From: a virus
Strand: one strand, 5' to 3'
Virus record (IMG/VR): IMGVR_UViG_3300000929_000461
Location: 1-29,162 of that record
DNA length: 29,162 bases
The notes under the pieces were generated by a model. It made no database searches, was not told where the DNA came from, and saw only the letters and a program-made list of their open reading frames with translations. A program made the translations under genes and the position numbers. The first letter of the stretch is position 1, and the number at the start of each line of letters is the position of its first letter. This document shows, piece by piece, positions 14,692 to 23,083 of the stretch.

Positions 14692-16282
14692 TAGTTATCT
14701 CGGAAATCCTAATGTAAAGAAAGACGGGGTCCAGCAAAACTGGAGCAAGCACGAGGTTAAAGAATATGCCAAGTGCCTTAGCGATCCCGCATACTTTGCT
14801 CGAACTTATGTTAAGATTATATCGCTTGATAAGGGTCTGGTCAATTTCGACTTGTATCCTTATCAGGAGAAGATGTTCGAGCACTTTAACGACAATAGAT
14901 TTAATATCGTATTAGCGTGCCGGCAGAGCGGTAAGAGTATCTCATCGGTTGTATACCTCCTGTGGTATGCTATATTCAATCCTGAGAAGACTATTGCCGT
15001 ACTAGCGAACAAGGGTGCTACCGCAAGAGAGATGCTTGCAAGGGTTACTCTCGCGCTTGAGAACCTTCCTTTCTTCTTACAGCCAGGGTGCCGTGCGCTC
15101 AACAAAGGTTCGATTGAGTTTTCAAATAACTCTCGGATTATTGCCGCTGCAACTTCTGGTTCTTCGATTCGTGGTATGTCGGTCAACCTTCTTTTTCTAG
15201 ACGAGTTTGCGTTCGTTGAAAGAGCGGCAGAGTTCTACACGTCAACTTATCCTGTTGTATCGTCTGGTAAAGATACGAAGGTTATCATCACTTCTACTGC
15301 AAATGGCATCGGCAACACATACCATAAGATATGGGAAGGTGCTGTGCAGAAGATAAATGAATATAAAGCATTCACTGTAAATTGGTGGGATGTTCCAGGA
15401 AGAGACGAGAAGTGGAAAGATCAAACGATCTCTAATACTTCTCAGTTACAATTCGATCAGGAATTTGGTAATACATTCTTCGGAACGGGCGACACCTTGA
15501 TTGGTGCCGCCACACTCCTCGACTTTAGAGCGAATCCGCCCAGATCCATTCTGGAAAACGGATGCCTCTCCATTTTTGAAGAAACAAAAACAGATCACGA
15601 ATATATCATGACTGTCGATGTAGCAAAAGGAAGAGGTCAGGACTATTCGACTTTTATTATAATCGACATTACTGCACGCCCGTTCCGTCAGGTCGCCGTG
15701 TATCGGAATAACACTATTTCTCCAATACTCTTCCCTGACATTATCTATAAGATTGCGAAAGCCTACAACAACGCATACGTCGTAATCGAGTCGAACGATC
15801 AGGGCGCGGTCGTATGTAATGGTCTGTACTATGATCTAGAGTACGAAAATGTCCACGTAGAGTCTGCGATTAAAGCGAATGCCATCGGTATTGAGATGAC
15901 CCGAAAGGTCAAGCGAATGGGTTGCTCTAGTATCAAAGATTTACTTGAAGAAAAGAAGTTGGATATTATTGACGAAAATACAATCATGGAAATATCGACC
16001 TTTGTATCAAAGGGAGTATCCTATGAGGCGAGCGACGGCAACCACGATGATCTAATGATGAACCTCGTGATGTTTGGTTACTTTGTATCTTCTCAGATGT
16101 TTGCTGATATGACCGACATTAACTTGAAACAATTAATGTTTGAGCAACAGATGCTGCAGATAGAAAATGATATGGTTCCGTTTGGTTTTATTGACGATGG
16201 TTCTGAAGCGATTAGTCAATATGAAGATCGAGAATCTAATAAGTTTAATGAGTGGCAGGTCTGGAGAGACGACGCATATTGA
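14672..16282 (+). CDS. 17: Terminase large subunit, gp17-like packaging ATPase/nuclease
   Basis: 536 residues from a TTG at 14672, 20 bases inside gp16, with AGAAGG about ten bases upstream. The resulting N-terminus (RTNDSYLGNPNVKK) looks like family members, which supports this start. The ATPase domain has Walker A ACRQSGKS (82-89), Walker B LLFLDEFA (173-180, D177-E178) and coupling motif TST (207-209). The nuclease domain has the three acidic residues of the RNase H-type fold: D316 (TVDVAKGRGQDYS), E373 (VIESNDQG) and D459/D460 (GNHDDLMMN). These correspond to T4 gp17 D401, E458 and D542. It cuts concatemeric DNA and pumps it through the gp20 portal. It is shorter than T4 gp17 (610 residues), as I expect of marine relatives. 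All key residues are present. Confidence 0.96.
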   Translation: MILRTNDSYLGNPNVKKDGVQQNWSKHEVKEYAKCLSDPAYFARTYVKIISLDKGLVNFDLYPYQEKMFEHFNDNRFNIVLACRQSGKSISSVVYLLWYAIFNPEKTIAVLANKGATAREMLARVTLALENLPFFLQPGCRALNKGSIEFSNNSRIIAAATSGSSIRGMSVNLLFLDEFAFVERAAEFYTSTYPVVSSGKDTKVIITSTANGIGNTYHKIWEGAVQKINEYKAFTVNWWDVPGRDEKWKDQTISNTSQLQFDQEFGNTFFGTGDTLIGAATLLDFRANPPRSILENGCLSIFEETKTDHEYIMTVDVAKGRGQDYSTFIIIDITARPFRQVAVYRNNTISPILFPDIIYKIAKAYNNAYVVIESNDQGAVVCNGLYYDLEYENVHVESAIKANAIGIEMTRKVKRMGCSSIKDLLEEKKLDIIDENTIMEISTFVSKGVSYEASDGNHDDLMMNLVMFGYFVSSQMFADMTDINLKQLMFEQQMLQIENDMVPFGFIDDGSEAISQYEDRESNKFNEWQVWRDDAY

Positions 16283-16307
16283 TCATATTTCTTTAGTTTT
16301 CGGTAAG

Positions 16308-16315
16308 TATAAATA
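16308..16315 (+). promoter_or_regulatory. T4-type late promoter (TATAAATA) for gp18
   Basis: Exact octamer in the 103-base gap between gp17 and gp18, about 70 bases upstream of the gp18 ATG. A strong separate promoter suits the very high copy number of sheath and tube proteins. Confidence 0.8.
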
Positions 16316-16385
16316 ATCATAAGTTGATGAAAAACAAACCGTATTATGAATTCTTATCATAACTTAACGAAAAAAGGACACGATT

Positions 16386-17996
16386 ATGGCTCTTAAATTG
16401 TCTGAATCCCCGTCTGTCGCCATTAAAGAAATAGATTTGTCGGGTGTTGTTCCTGCAGTCACTTCTACTACTGGTGCATTGGTCGGTGATTTTAACTGGG
16501 GTCCAGCAGGTCTTGCAGTTCGAATCGGAAACGAAGCAGAACTCGCGAGCAGATTTGGTTCCCCTTCTCTAGAAGGTGGTGCGCCAGCAACTGATTTTCT
16601 TTCAGCGGCATACTTCCTTAAATACTCTTCAAACGCATATGTCTCTCGCACTGTAAACGATAGTGATGTAAACGCAGTCGCAGCATCTACTGCAACACAA
16701 GTCAAGAACTTAGACCATTGGAACTCTGTTTCTTCAGGTCTCGCGGCGCAGAAAATTGTTGCGAAATATCCTGGATCTGTCGGTAATTCTCTTTCGGTAG
16801 AGATTTGTCCTACAGCAGCATTCTCTGGATGGGATTATGAAACTGACTTCGATACAGCACCGGCGGCAGGTGAAGTTCACATTGCAGTCGTTGATTCCGA
16901 CGGTGTTATAAGTGGCACGGCAGGTTCTCTTCTTGAGACATTCGCTTTCGCTTCAACAACCGTGGGCGCAAAAACTCTAGACGGTACAGCAAACCATGTT
17001 ACTGATGTTCTGAACAATCAGTCGCAGTGGGTATGGGCATCAGCGATCGATTCTGTAGGATCGTCAGTTTTGTCTTATCCATTATCATTGGGTGCGCGTT
17101 CTTCTTCTAGAGTCGTCGGCGATTATGTTACTGCCTTCGACGTGTACGAAGATGTCGATACGATTCAAGTTGATTTCTTGATCGCGCCTTCACGCGGTTC
17201 GCTGTCGGACGCGACCACCATCACTAATGCTCTTGTTGCAACAGCAGTACAGAGACAAGATTGTGTTGTTGTTGCTTCGCCGGATCGTACTGCAGTTTTT
17301 GCTTCTGATCCAACGGCACAGATTGTCGCGACAGCAAATACATTCACTTCTTCATCTTATTTGGTTGCAGACAATAACTTTGTTAAAGTCTATAATAAAT
17401 ACGAAGATAAGTATGAGTTTATTGCAGCAGCATCTTCAACAGCAGGTGTAATGGCGGCAACTGATGATGTATCAGCGCCATGGTTCTCACCAGCAGGTGC
17501 GAGACGTGGTCAATATCTCGGTGTGACTTCATTGGCATTTAGTCCAACTAAGTCTCAGCGTGATGCGCTTTACAGAGCAGCAGTCAACCCAATCGTAAAT
17601 CTTCCAGGACAAGGTATTATCCTGTTCGGTGATAAGACTAAGTTGGGTCGCCCGTCAGCATTCGATCGAATTAATGTTCGTCGTTTGTTCCTAATTATGG
17701 AGCGTGCTATTAAAGCGGCAGGTGAGAATGTAATGTTTGAGTTTAACGACGAGTTTACACGTGCAGAGTTTGTCAACATCGTTGAACCATTCTTGCGTGA
17801 AGTTAAGGGTCGTCGTGGTATCAGTGATTTCCGTGTAGTTTGTGACGAAACAAACAACACTGCTGATGTCATTGACAATAACTCTTTCGTTGCTTCTATC
17901 TTCGTCAAACCTGCTCGCTCGATTAACTATGTAACGTTGAACTTTGTTGCGACAAGGACTGGCGTAGACTTCGAAGAAGTCGTCGGAATTGTATAA
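16386..17996 (+). CDS. 18: Contractile tail sheath protein, gp18-like
   Basis: 536 residues; AAAGGA precedes the ATG. The N-terminus (ESPSVAIKEIDLSGVVPAV, then GALVGDFNWGPAG) and the C-terminus (RSINYVTLNFVATRTGVDF, ending EEVVGIV) are the conserved ends of T4-type sheath proteins, which interlock neighbouring subunits during contraction. The C-terminal third (GRPSAFDRINVRRLFLIMER to FDVNIVEPF-like LREVKGRRGI) is the conserved sheath core. T4 gp18 has 659 residues; the missing ~120 probably correspond to the variable, surface-exposed central domains. It is followed after 12 bases by the tube gene and shares its terminator. Assignment rests on both ends, gene order and the dedicated promoter. 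Confidence 0.94.
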   Translation: MALKLSESPSVAIKEIDLSGVVPAVTSTTGALVGDFNWGPAGLAVRIGNEAELASRFGSPSLEGGAPATDFLSAAYFLKYSSNAYVSRTVNDSDVNAVAASTATQVKNLDHWNSVSSGLAAQKIVAKYPGSVGNSLSVEICPTAAFSGWDYETDFDTAPAAGEVHIAVVDSDGVISGTAGSLLETFAFASTTVGAKTLDGTANHVTDVLNNQSQWVWASAIDSVGSSVLSYPLSLGARSSSRVVGDYVTAFDVYEDVDTIQVDFLIAPSRGSLSDATTITNALVATAVQRQDCVVVASPDRTAVFASDPTAQIVATANTFTSSSYLVADNNFVKVYNKYEDKYEFIAAASSTAGVMAATDDVSAPWFSPAGARRGQYLGVTSLAFSPTKSQRDALYRAAVNPIVNLPGQGIILFGDKTKLGRPSAFDRINVRRLFLIMERAIKAAGENVMFEFNDEFTRAEFVNIVEPFLREVKGRRGISDFRVVCDETNNTADVIDNNSFVASIFVKPARSINYVTLNFVATRTGVDFEEVVGIV

Positions 17997-18008
17997 GGAG
18001 ATTAAGAA

Positions 18009-18536
18009 ATGGCAATTTTAGGAGTAGATGACTTTAAGTCAAAACTGCGTGGCGGTGGTGCTCGTGCCAATCTATTTAAGGTTACTTTGAACTATCCTGC
18101 ATATGCAGGTGGTGATGTTGAACTCACTTCATTCATGTGTAAGGCAGCACAGTTGCCTCAGTCGACAGTGGGTTCATTCCCTGTCAACTTCCGTGGTCGT
18201 GAGTTGAAGGTCGCAGCAGAAAGAACCTTTGAAGATTGGACAATCACTATTATCAATGATACTGATTTCGGTGTTCGCGATCCTATGGAGCGTTGGATGA
18301 ACGGAATCAATGGTCATGCAGCAAACACAGGTCTAGTTAATCCAGTGGATTATCAATCAGACCTTATTGTAGAGCAATTGGATCGCGACGAGTCTGTTAT
18401 CAAGCGTGTTAACATTCGCGGAGCATTCCCGATAGTTGTGAGTCCTATCCAGTTAAGTTATGATACTCGTGGTGAGATTGAACAGTTTGATGTTACATTC
18501 TCATACCAGTATTGGGAAAGCAATACAACAAGTTAA
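18009..18536 (+). CDS. 19: Tail tube protein, gp19-like
   Basis: 175 residues (T4 gp19 has 163); AAGGAG precedes the ATG. It shows the family pattern: GVDDFKSKL near the N-terminus, an RANLFKVTLNYP strand, LTSFMCKAAQLPQST, FRGRELKVAAERTFEDWTI, and an ERWMNGIN helix. It ends in FDVTFSYQYWE. Tube hexamers stack into the inner tube through which DNA passes. It lies 12 bases after gp18 and is closed by a strong hairpin terminator, so sheath and tube form a two-gene unit. Confidence 0.95.
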   Translation: MAILGVDDFKSKLRGGGARANLFKVTLNYPAYAGGDVELTSFMCKAAQLPQSTVGSFPVNFRGRELKVAAERTFEDWTITIINDTDFGVRDPMERWMNGINGHAANTGLVNPVDYQSDLIVEQLDRDESVIKRVNIRGAFPIVVSPIQLSYDTRGEIEQFDVTFSYQYWESNTTS

Positions 18537-18548
18537 AACTATTTTGAT

Positions 18549-18575
18549 GTGGGGGCGAAATCCCCCACTTTTTTT
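18549..18575 (+). terminator. Rho-independent terminator after gp19
   Basis: Perfect stem GTGGGGG (18549-18555) with CCCCCAC (18562-18568), loop CGAAAT, followed by seven T. It lies 13 bases after the gp19 stop. Confidence 0.92.
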
Positions 18576-18649
18576 ATTTACACTGAATATATTTTATGGG
18601 AACCTGAGCGGTGTTGTGGTTAGTGAGAAAAATCTTTGTTTAGAACACT

Positions 18650-18657
18650 TATAAATT
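18650..18657 (+). promoter_or_regulatory. Probable variant late promoter (TATAAATT) for gp20
   Basis: Seven of eight bases match the late octamer. It lies between the gp19 terminator and gp20, where a new promoter is needed. It leaves a ~65-75 base leader containing a nested hairpin (ACGC 18666-18669 with GCGT 18696-18699, enclosing CAAAG 18679-18683 with CTTTG 18690-18694). Confidence 0.5.
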
Positions 18658-18730
18658 ATAGTAGGACGCTCAGTTTTTCAAAGAGAAATCTTTGGGCGTT
18701 TACGTTTAGGGACAATCTTTGGATAATAAC

Positions 18731-20446
18731 ATGGCAGAAGAAAGCAACAATTCATTCAACATTTTTGGATTTGAAGTAAAAAGAGCAAATAAATCCAAGA
18801 ATACAGGAAAGCAAGAACTCCCCTCTCCAGTCGCCCCGACCGATCCTGATGGATCCGGTTATATATCGAGCGGTGCTGGATATTACGGACAGTATGTAAA
18901 CCAAGAAGGCGAGCAAGCAAAAGACAATCAACAATTGATCATGCGTTACCGTGGTGTTTCAATGCACCCCGAAGTCGACATGGCAATTGACGAAATCGTC
19001 AACGAAGCAATCTCAGCATCAGAATTGTCATCATCTGTTGAACTATCGACCGATGATATTGAAGCACCTGATAAGATTAAAGATCAGATTCGTGAAGAGT
19101 TTTCGAATATCGTTAACATGTTAAGTTTCAACGAGATTGGACATGACATGTTTCGTGGTTGGTATGTAGACGGAAGAGTCGTTCACCATCTACTCGTTAA
19201 TGAATCTAATTTAAAATCAGGTATTCAAGAAATTCGTCATGTTGACGCAGCAAGAATTCGAAAGGTCAAAGAAGTCAAACATAGGAAAGACCCAAAGACT
19301 GGGGTCAAGGTTGTCGATTCTGTCGAGGAATATTATGTTTATGAAGAAAAACCTGGAGCAGCAAGTAACGCCATTCGAATATCAACAGACGCAATCAGTT
19401 ACGTTACCTCTGGTGTATTAGACGAATCTAAGAAAAAGATTCTCTCACACCTTCATAAAGCATTAAAACCAATTAACCAATTGCGCATGATGGAAGATTC
19501 ACTGGTAATCTACCGTCTTGCTCGAGCACCAGAACGTCGTATCTTCTATATTGATGTCGGTAACTTGCCGCGTGGCAAGGCAGACCAGTACATGAAAGAT
19601 ATTATGTCAAAGTACCGTAACAAATTGGTCTACGATGCCAACACAGGTCAGATCAAAGACGACCGCAAGCATATGTCAATGCTTGAAGATTTCTGGTTGC
19701 CGCGTCGTGAGAACGGTCGTGGTACTGAAATCACCACACTTCCTGGAGGTGAGAACCTTGGGCAGATCGACGACATCATTTATTTCCAGAAGAGATTATA
19801 TCGTTCGTTGAATGTACCGGTCAACCGTTTAGAGCAGGAATCACAATTCTCCCTAGGAAGAGCGACAGAAATATCTCGCGACGAAGTTAAGTTTCAAAAG
19901 TTTATTGATAGACTTCGTCGTCGTTTCTCATGGATGTTCCTAGGCATTCTCCGCAAACAACTATTGCTCAAGCAGATCATCACAGAGCAAGATTGGGAGC
20001 AATGGAAAGGGGACATTTATGTTGACTTTGTTCGCGATAACTATTTTTCAGAGTTAAAGGAAGCAGAGATTCTTAGAGAGCGACTTGGACTGATGAACGA
20101 GATTACTCAGTTTACAGGCGAATATTTCTCTAAAGAATGGGTACAACGTAATGTACTGCGATTATCAGATGATGATATCGAAGATATGGAAAAAGAAATT
20201 AAAGGGGAAATTGAATCTGGAGAGACCGACGATCCAGAAGAAGAACCCGATGAAGCACCAGACACTAAAGCAGAACCACAACAGCAGGAAGAGCATTTTT
20301 ATATAAAAGATGGGAATTCGGATAACGCTCTTGATTATATTTACGAAGAAATAGATTCGGAACCGGAGCGTTACATACCAACTCAAGAAGATGAACTTAT
20401 CGAGACTATGACTCGATATATGAATAAATTGGTAGACGAAGAGTGA
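18731..20446 (+). CDS. 20: Portal vertex protein, gp20-like
   Basis: 571 residues from ATG 18731. A TTG twelve bases upstream (18719) has a better-spaced AGGGA, so the start could be there (575 residues). Family blocks in order: the N-terminal GYISSGAGYYGQY; MHPEVDMAIDEIVNEAI; GRVVHHLLVN; VDAARIRKVKEV; RLARAPERRIFYIDVGNLP with KADQYMKDIM; DDRKHMSMLEDFWLPRRE; TTLPGGENLGQIDDI; and LGRATEISRDEVKFQKFIDRL. The portal is a dodecamer at one vertex that nucleates prohead assembly and docks the terminase. The C-terminal ~75 residues are an acidic extension (EEEPDEAP...) making it longer than T4 gp20 (524). The last gene base is four bases before the collagen-like gene. Confidence 0.96.
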   Translation: MAEESNNSFNIFGFEVKRANKSKNTGKQELPSPVAPTDPDGSGYISSGAGYYGQYVNQEGEQAKDNQQLIMRYRGVSMHPEVDMAIDEIVNEAISASELSSSVELSTDDIEAPDKIKDQIREEFSNIVNMLSFNEIGHDMFRGWYVDGRVVHHLLVNESNLKSGIQEIRHVDAARIRKVKEVKHRKDPKTGVKVVDSVEEYYVYEEKPGAASNAIRISTDAISYVTSGVLDESKKKILSHLHKALKPINQLRMMEDSLVIYRLARAPERRIFYIDVGNLPRGKADQYMKDIMSKYRNKLVYDANTGQIKDDRKHMSMLEDFWLPRRENGRGTEITTLPGGENLGQIDDIIYFQKRLYRSLNVPVNRLEQESQFSLGRATEISRDEVKFQKFIDRLRRRFSWMFLGILRKQLLLKQIITEQDWEQWKGDIYVDFVRDNYFSELKEAEILRERLGLMNEITQFTGEYFSKEWVQRNVLRLSDDDIEDMEKEIKGEIESGETDDPEEEPDEAPDTKAEPQQQEEHFYIKDGNSDNALDYIYEEIDSEPERYIPTQEDELIETMTRYMNKLVDEE

Positions 20447-20450
20447 TTAA

Positions 20451-22508
20451 ATGCCAAAAATCGACCCAGCGGTCATTCATGCCTTTAGCATTGCTTATAC
20501 AAACGAGCAACTAAAAAAGCAGGAAAACCGTCTCAAAGAAGAAATAGAAACTAGACTTAAAGAAAGAGTTTCTGATTTCGTCACTGATGATATTCGCGGA
20601 GCACGTGGTCCACAGGGAGCACGCGGTGAAACGGGTGCACGTGGTTATCAGGGCATCAAGGGCGATCGCGGAATCAAAGGTGAGAAGGGCGATCGTGGCG
20701 AGCGAGGCATTAAAGGGGATAAAGGAATCAAGGGTGATCTTGGTTCTATTGGTCCCCAAGGTATTGCTGGTCCTCAAGGTATTCAAGGTCTACAAGGTGA
20801 GATTGGTCCTCAAGGTATTGCTGGTCCTCAAGGTGATAAAGGCGAAAGAGGATTTCCAGGACTACAGGGCACGACTGGAGAGAAAGGGGAAACTGGTCCG
20901 GCAGGTATACAAGGCGCTCAGGGTGTTAAAGGAGAGCGCGGAGAACTCGGTCCAGAAGGTCCAGAGGGACGTCAAGGCACGAAGGGTGACGACGGTGCCC
21001 CTGCTCCAGATTACGAACCAAAGTTCCAAGAACTCGTTGGGCAGTTTAACAAGAAGATCTCAGAAGTCGAGAAAGTTGCCAATCAACGGATTCAGCAAAA
21101 ACTAACCACTCTCGGAAACGGTGTCGTCGCTTCTACTTCTGGTGGTGGTTCGTACCAGTTACTTGACAACCGCGATGTAGAATACAAATCTATTAAGAAG
21201 AACGAATTAGACAGCGACTCTATTCTAATCTTCAATCGTGCTGAGAAAAAGTTTAAAGTTGAATCCCTGACTGATGCATTAGAAAGACTTGGTGTTGGGA
21301 CTGGAACCGGTGGCGGCACAGAGCATCCTTACTTCGGTTGGTTGACAAGTGGTGCTACTGATCAATTTAGAACGACTTCTTCTTTCTTCGAAGACTCTAG
21401 CGAATATGCAATCAGAAGTGTTAGTTTTGTTGACAACCAACTTCAAGTCGAACTGGCGAACTTCTCTCCTATCGTTGCTGCGACGGGTCAAAGTCTTTCT
21501 TGGGATGAACCTGCTTCTCAATTCTCAGTTACTGTCGATAACCCAGAAGACTTCACCGACAGATATATCGCTGCTGTTTCTTTGATCGATAATGCTTCTG
21601 GTGTTCATGATTCGGTTTCTGCATATACCACCACAGGCGCGTCTGAGACCCCTGCAGGCGGTGTTGACTGGTCGCAAACCTTTACGGTAAATGACTCCGC
21701 CGAAATCTATTCGAGCGGGAGTGGTCTTACAGGCGGTTCAGCGTCCGCACGAATTTCGTTTGAAGAAGACGACGGCACTACTTGGGAAGATAATAGACCA
21801 ACAATAAATTACAACTGGCAAAATGCTAACGGGTCGATAAACTTCTCTAACCTTTCGGGTAAGAATTTCCTTGAAAGTTACACGACTGTCAACTATAATG
21901 TTTCTATAACAGGAATGAGTAACCTTTCAAATGCTGCCGTGACGGTTACACCAATCGGCGGATCTTTGTCCAATACTTCCGGAAGCGGAACGATGACGTT
22001 GGCGACTCCACTTCACAAAGAAAATAACAGTGGCAGAGAAGTCGGTCTAGAAGTAATTTTCTCTCGTCCCGAAGGTGTGACGGGAACAGCATACACAGCA
22101 ATTGATAGTGATAATGATAATACAATCTCGGCATCGTTCTCATATCCTTCGTTTTATATCTTTACCGTTGACAATGCAACACCACCTTTACGTTCCGATA
22201 TCGTTTCCGGAAACGACTTCAGTTCATCAGTCACTGAACTTGGTAATCAATCGAAAAATCTTTCGACCGTGATCACAAACGGTACGGTTGACCCGAGGTG
22301 TTTCTGGTTTGCGATTAGGAGTAGTGCTTCACAACCGACTGTATTGCAGACTGGACCATCCGAAGCATTATTGAGTGATGTTAATTACACCACGGGATAT
22401 ACAGCAGATCTAGAACCAGACAGCGCGGCAGTTGATTACACTTCTGAAGAATATACTTTATATGGCATCACCTTACAGCCAGGTGATACTTACGTGAGGA
22501 TTCAGTAA
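20451..22508 (+). CDS. Collagen-like fibre protein with globular C-terminal region
   Basis: 685 residues, starting four bases after the gp20 stop, with only a weak GAAGAG upstream, so translation is probably coupled. Residues ~18-45 form a charged helix (LKKQENRLKEEIETRLKERV), a likely trimerising coiled coil. Residues 50-182 are an uninterrupted Gly-X-Y stretch with 45 consecutive triplet glycines, predicted to form a collagen-type triple helix. Residues ~188-235 look like a second helix. Beta-rich modules follow, ending in a ~120-residue terminal domain (CFWFAIRSSASQP, then LYGITLQPGDTYV). A trimeric fibre is a firm inference; whether it sits on head, neck or tail is unknown. Location between portal and prohead genes suggests head or neck. 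Arginine codons change from mostly CGN in the collagen half to mostly AGA/AGG in the C-terminal half. Confidence 0.85.
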   Translation: MPKIDPAVIHAFSIAYTNEQLKKQENRLKEEIETRLKERVSDFVTDDIRGARGPQGARGETGARGYQGIKGDRGIKGEKGDRGERGIKGDKGIKGDLGSIGPQGIAGPQGIQGLQGEIGPQGIAGPQGDKGERGFPGLQGTTGEKGETGPAGIQGAQGVKGERGELGPEGPEGRQGTKGDDGAPAPDYEPKFQELVGQFNKKISEVEKVANQRIQQKLTTLGNGVVASTSGGGSYQLLDNRDVEYKSIKKNELDSDSILIFNRAEKKFKVESLTDALERLGVGTGTGGGTEHPYFGWLTSGATDQFRTTSSFFEDSSEYAIRSVSFVDNQLQVELANFSPIVAATGQSLSWDEPASQFSVTVDNPEDFTDRYIAAVSLIDNASGVHDSVSAYTTTGASETPAGGVDWSQTFTVNDSAEIYSSGSGLTGGSASARISFEEDDGTTWEDNRPTINYNWQNANGSINFSNLSGKNFLESYTTVNYNVSITGMSNLSNAAVTVTPIGGSLSNTSGSGTMTLATPLHKENNSGREVGLEVIFSRPEGVTGTAYTAIDSDNDNTISASFSYPSFYIFTVDNATPPLRSDIVSGNDFSSSVTELGNQSKNLSTVITNGTVDPRCFWFAIRSSASQPTVLQTGPSEALLSDVNYTTGYTADLEPDSAAVDYTSEEYTLYGITLQPGDTYVRIQ
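20598..20996 (+). repeat. Collagen-like Gly-X-Y repeat tract (45 uninterrupted triplets)
   Basis: Every third codon from residue 50 to 182 encodes Gly. Typical triplets are GPQ, GIK, GDR, GEK and GIA, with many Lys/Asp/Glu pairs that stabilise bacterial-type collagen helices lacking hydroxyproline. Within it, 20748-20780 and 20802-20834 are a 33-base direct repeat differing at one base by eye, 54 bases apart, which could permit length change by recombination. Confidence 0.95.
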
Positions 22509-23032
22509 TGTCAAATTACGACGGTCTCACTAGAAACTCATGGACAGGGACGTGGTCCCCTTCTGCAGAACATCCTATTGTTCTGGATACAGAAATCCGT
22601 GGTGGATTAAGGTTTGTTTCTGGTGATTCGGATGATCGTCTCGAAGATATTACCGGTCAAAGACTTCAAGAAGGAATGCTTGCATACCTAAAAACTGGGT
22701 ATGATAGTTTCTCAAGTGACACTTATTATAAATATTCATTGCTCAGTGGCGAAAGTAGAGATACATCTACAGGTGACATGCCGAATGCTGCTGGGAACTG
22801 GTCTCCTGTTTCCTTTGGAGGCGGCGGTCAGACCACAACATCTTATAAATACGACCTGAGTGGAACTTCTTATACTGTTTCACACAACGGCAAGAATACC
22901 ATTTCCAATTTTTATGTGCTGGATCCCACGGGAAATGAGGTAGGTGTTCTTACCAACTTGACGAATACTCAATTGACGGTCGAATCTCTTATCGATCTGA
23001 CTGGTCATGAACTTTATGTTGTTATATTATAA
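22508..23032 (+). CDS. Small fibre-associated virion protein, unrecognised
   Basis: 174 residues. Its ATG overlaps the previous stop by one base (TAATG), with GAGGA upstream. The N-terminal half contains GGLRFVSG, then LEDITGQRLQEGMLAYLKT and a later AAGNWSPVSFGGGG, similar in layout to the HGMFAHVHATG...AGNW block of the 489-1148 protein. The C-terminal ~45 residues (TNTQLTVESLIDLTGHELYVVIL-type ending) match the end of the next protein (ANNLTLTSLVGLTGVKVTV), so the two share a terminal beta-module. It is co-transcribed with the collagen-like gene and may form its tip or an adaptor. Function is inferred from architecture only. Confidence 0.75.
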   Translation: MSNYDGLTRNSWTGTWSPSAEHPIVLDTEIRGGLRFVSGDSDDRLEDITGQRLQEGMLAYLKTGYDSFSSDTYYKYSLLSGESRDTSTGDMPNAAGNWSPVSFGGGGQTTTSYKYDLSGTSYTVSHNGKNTISNFYVLDPTGNEVGVLTNLTNTQLTVESLIDLTGHELYVVIL

Positions 23033-23083
23033 AAATAAGAAAGTAGTTTTTTATTCGAATAGAAAATAAGGGAGAAAACTCCA

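Noticed and set aside
18460-18654. 64-codon open frame over the gp19 end and the gap before gp20
   Set aside because: It crosses the gp19 terminator and has no ribosome site or recognisable product.
20587-21105. 172-codon open frame overlapping the collagen-like tract
   Set aside because: It is the shifted reading of the Gly-X-Y repeat (Val/Lys/Leu-rich), an expected artefact of repeats.
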